NCBI GenBank assembly: GCA_039914705.1
Contig: JBDSOT010000002.1
Span: forward strand, 1-5,861
Length of the DNA stretch: 5,861 nt
Reading direction: 5' to 3'
From: JBDSTW01 sp039914705
Lineage (GTDB): Bacteria > Pseudomonadota > Gammaproteobacteria > SURF-13
Every line of letters starts with the position of its first letter. The stretch's first letter is position 1. Position numbers and translations under genes: made by a program. The notes beneath the pieces are model-generated. The model ran no database searches. It saw nothing but the letters and a program-made list of their open reading frames with translations, and was not told the DNA's origin. Below, one piece after another: positions 5,516 to 5,861 of the stretch.

Positions 5516-5861
5516 ATGCAAAAACTGCCCCAACTTTTATACCATGCCGCGCAAGTGCGCGAACTGGATCGAATTGCCATCCATGACTACGGCATTTCCG
5601 GCAGCACGCTGCTGGCCTGCGCCGGGGCGGCTGCGTTTGAATTGCTGCAAACACGCTGGCCGCATGCGCGCCGCATCGCCGTGATTTGCGGCCTCGGCAA
5701 CAACGCGGGCGATGGCTTTGTGCTGGCGCGCCTGGCCTTAGAGGCTGGCTTGGAGGTAAAGGTATTGCAAGTCGGCGCTGCGGGCCAGTTACGCGGCGAT
5801 GCACTGGCCGCATATAAGGCCTTGATTAAAGCGGGAGGCGTCGCGGATATATTCACGCAAG
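5516..5861 (+). CDS. nnr: NAD(P)H-hydrate epimerase, N-terminal part (runs off right edge)
   Basis: The open frame from ATG 5516 covers 115 codons and continues past the edge. It is the N-terminal YjeF_N (NnrE) domain, a Rossmann-like fold that epimerises R- and S-NAD(P)H hydrate so that the damaged cofactor can be repaired. In many bacteria this domain is fused to the ADP/ATP-dependent dehydratase (NnrD); whether that is so here cannot be seen. Evidence: the N-terminal helix AAQVRELDRIAIHDYGISGS, then LLACAGAAAFELL (the usual L-M-x-x-A-G region) and the signature CGLGNNAGDGFVLARLA near residues 60-75, equivalent to CGxGNNGGDG of E. coli YjeF with one Gly to Ala change. The ribosome-binding site is weak, with only CTGG ahead of the ATG. 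The gene is divergent from the kinase operon across 43 bases. Confidence 0.93.
   Translation, partial: MQKLPQLLYHAAQVRELDRIAIHDYGISGSTLLACAGAAAFELLQTRWPHARRIAVICGLGNNAGDGFVLARLALEAGLEVKVLQVGAAGQLRGDALAAYKALIKAGGVADIFTQ

Overview
This window looks like ordinary chromosome from a proteobacterium, most likely a gammaproteobacterium. The best clue is the small ferredoxin, which from memory closely resembles the 2[4Fe-4S] ferredoxin of the purple sulfur bacterium Allochromatium vinosum. ProS and IscA are also of proteobacterial type. Genus cannot be decided from the sequence. There are no tRNA or rRNA genes, insertion sequences, CRISPR arrays or phage genes.

Layout. Positions 1-701 (minus) hold the N-terminal 233 residues of prolyl-tRNA synthetase (proS), which runs off the left edge. 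Positions 702-1018 are a roughly 317-base gene-free divergent spacer. It holds a small palindrome, a sequence resembling a widespread dispersed intergenic repeat, a terminator-like hairpin pointing right, and a strong -10 box for the rightward genes. Positions 1019-1645 (plus) carry iscA and a YfhL/Alvin-type ferredoxin, a short iron-sulfur pair. Positions 1666-5472 (minus) carry three overlapping signalling genes. In transcription order they are a 1018-residue membrane hybrid histidine kinase (CHASE3, two PAS, HisKA, HATPase, two receiver domains), a stand-alone receiver protein and a small Hpt protein. Positions 5516-5861 (plus) hold the start of the NAD(P)H-hydrate epimerase gene (nnr/yjeF family), which runs off the right edge.

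How the genes work together. The kinase, receiver and Hpt genes are joined by a 4-base ATGA overlap and an 8-base overlap, so they are almost certainly one translationally coupled operon. They supply every part of a His-Asp-His-Asp phosphorelay, with three receivers and one Hpt, but no DNA-binding or enzymatic output domain. The output must lie elsewhere or work through protein contact. The first PAS domain resembles the FixL heme-PAS subfamily and keeps a histidine at the FixL proximal heme-ligand position. This makes gas or redox sensing a testable idea, although the FixL regulatory arginine is not conserved. iscA and the ferredoxin fit iron-sulfur cluster assembly and low-potential electron transfer. 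proS and nnr are housekeeping genes.

I found no clearly new biological system. The parts most worth a second look are the output-less phosphorelay, the FixL-like PAS domain, the altered second receiver, and the repeat-like elements in the proS-iscA spacer.
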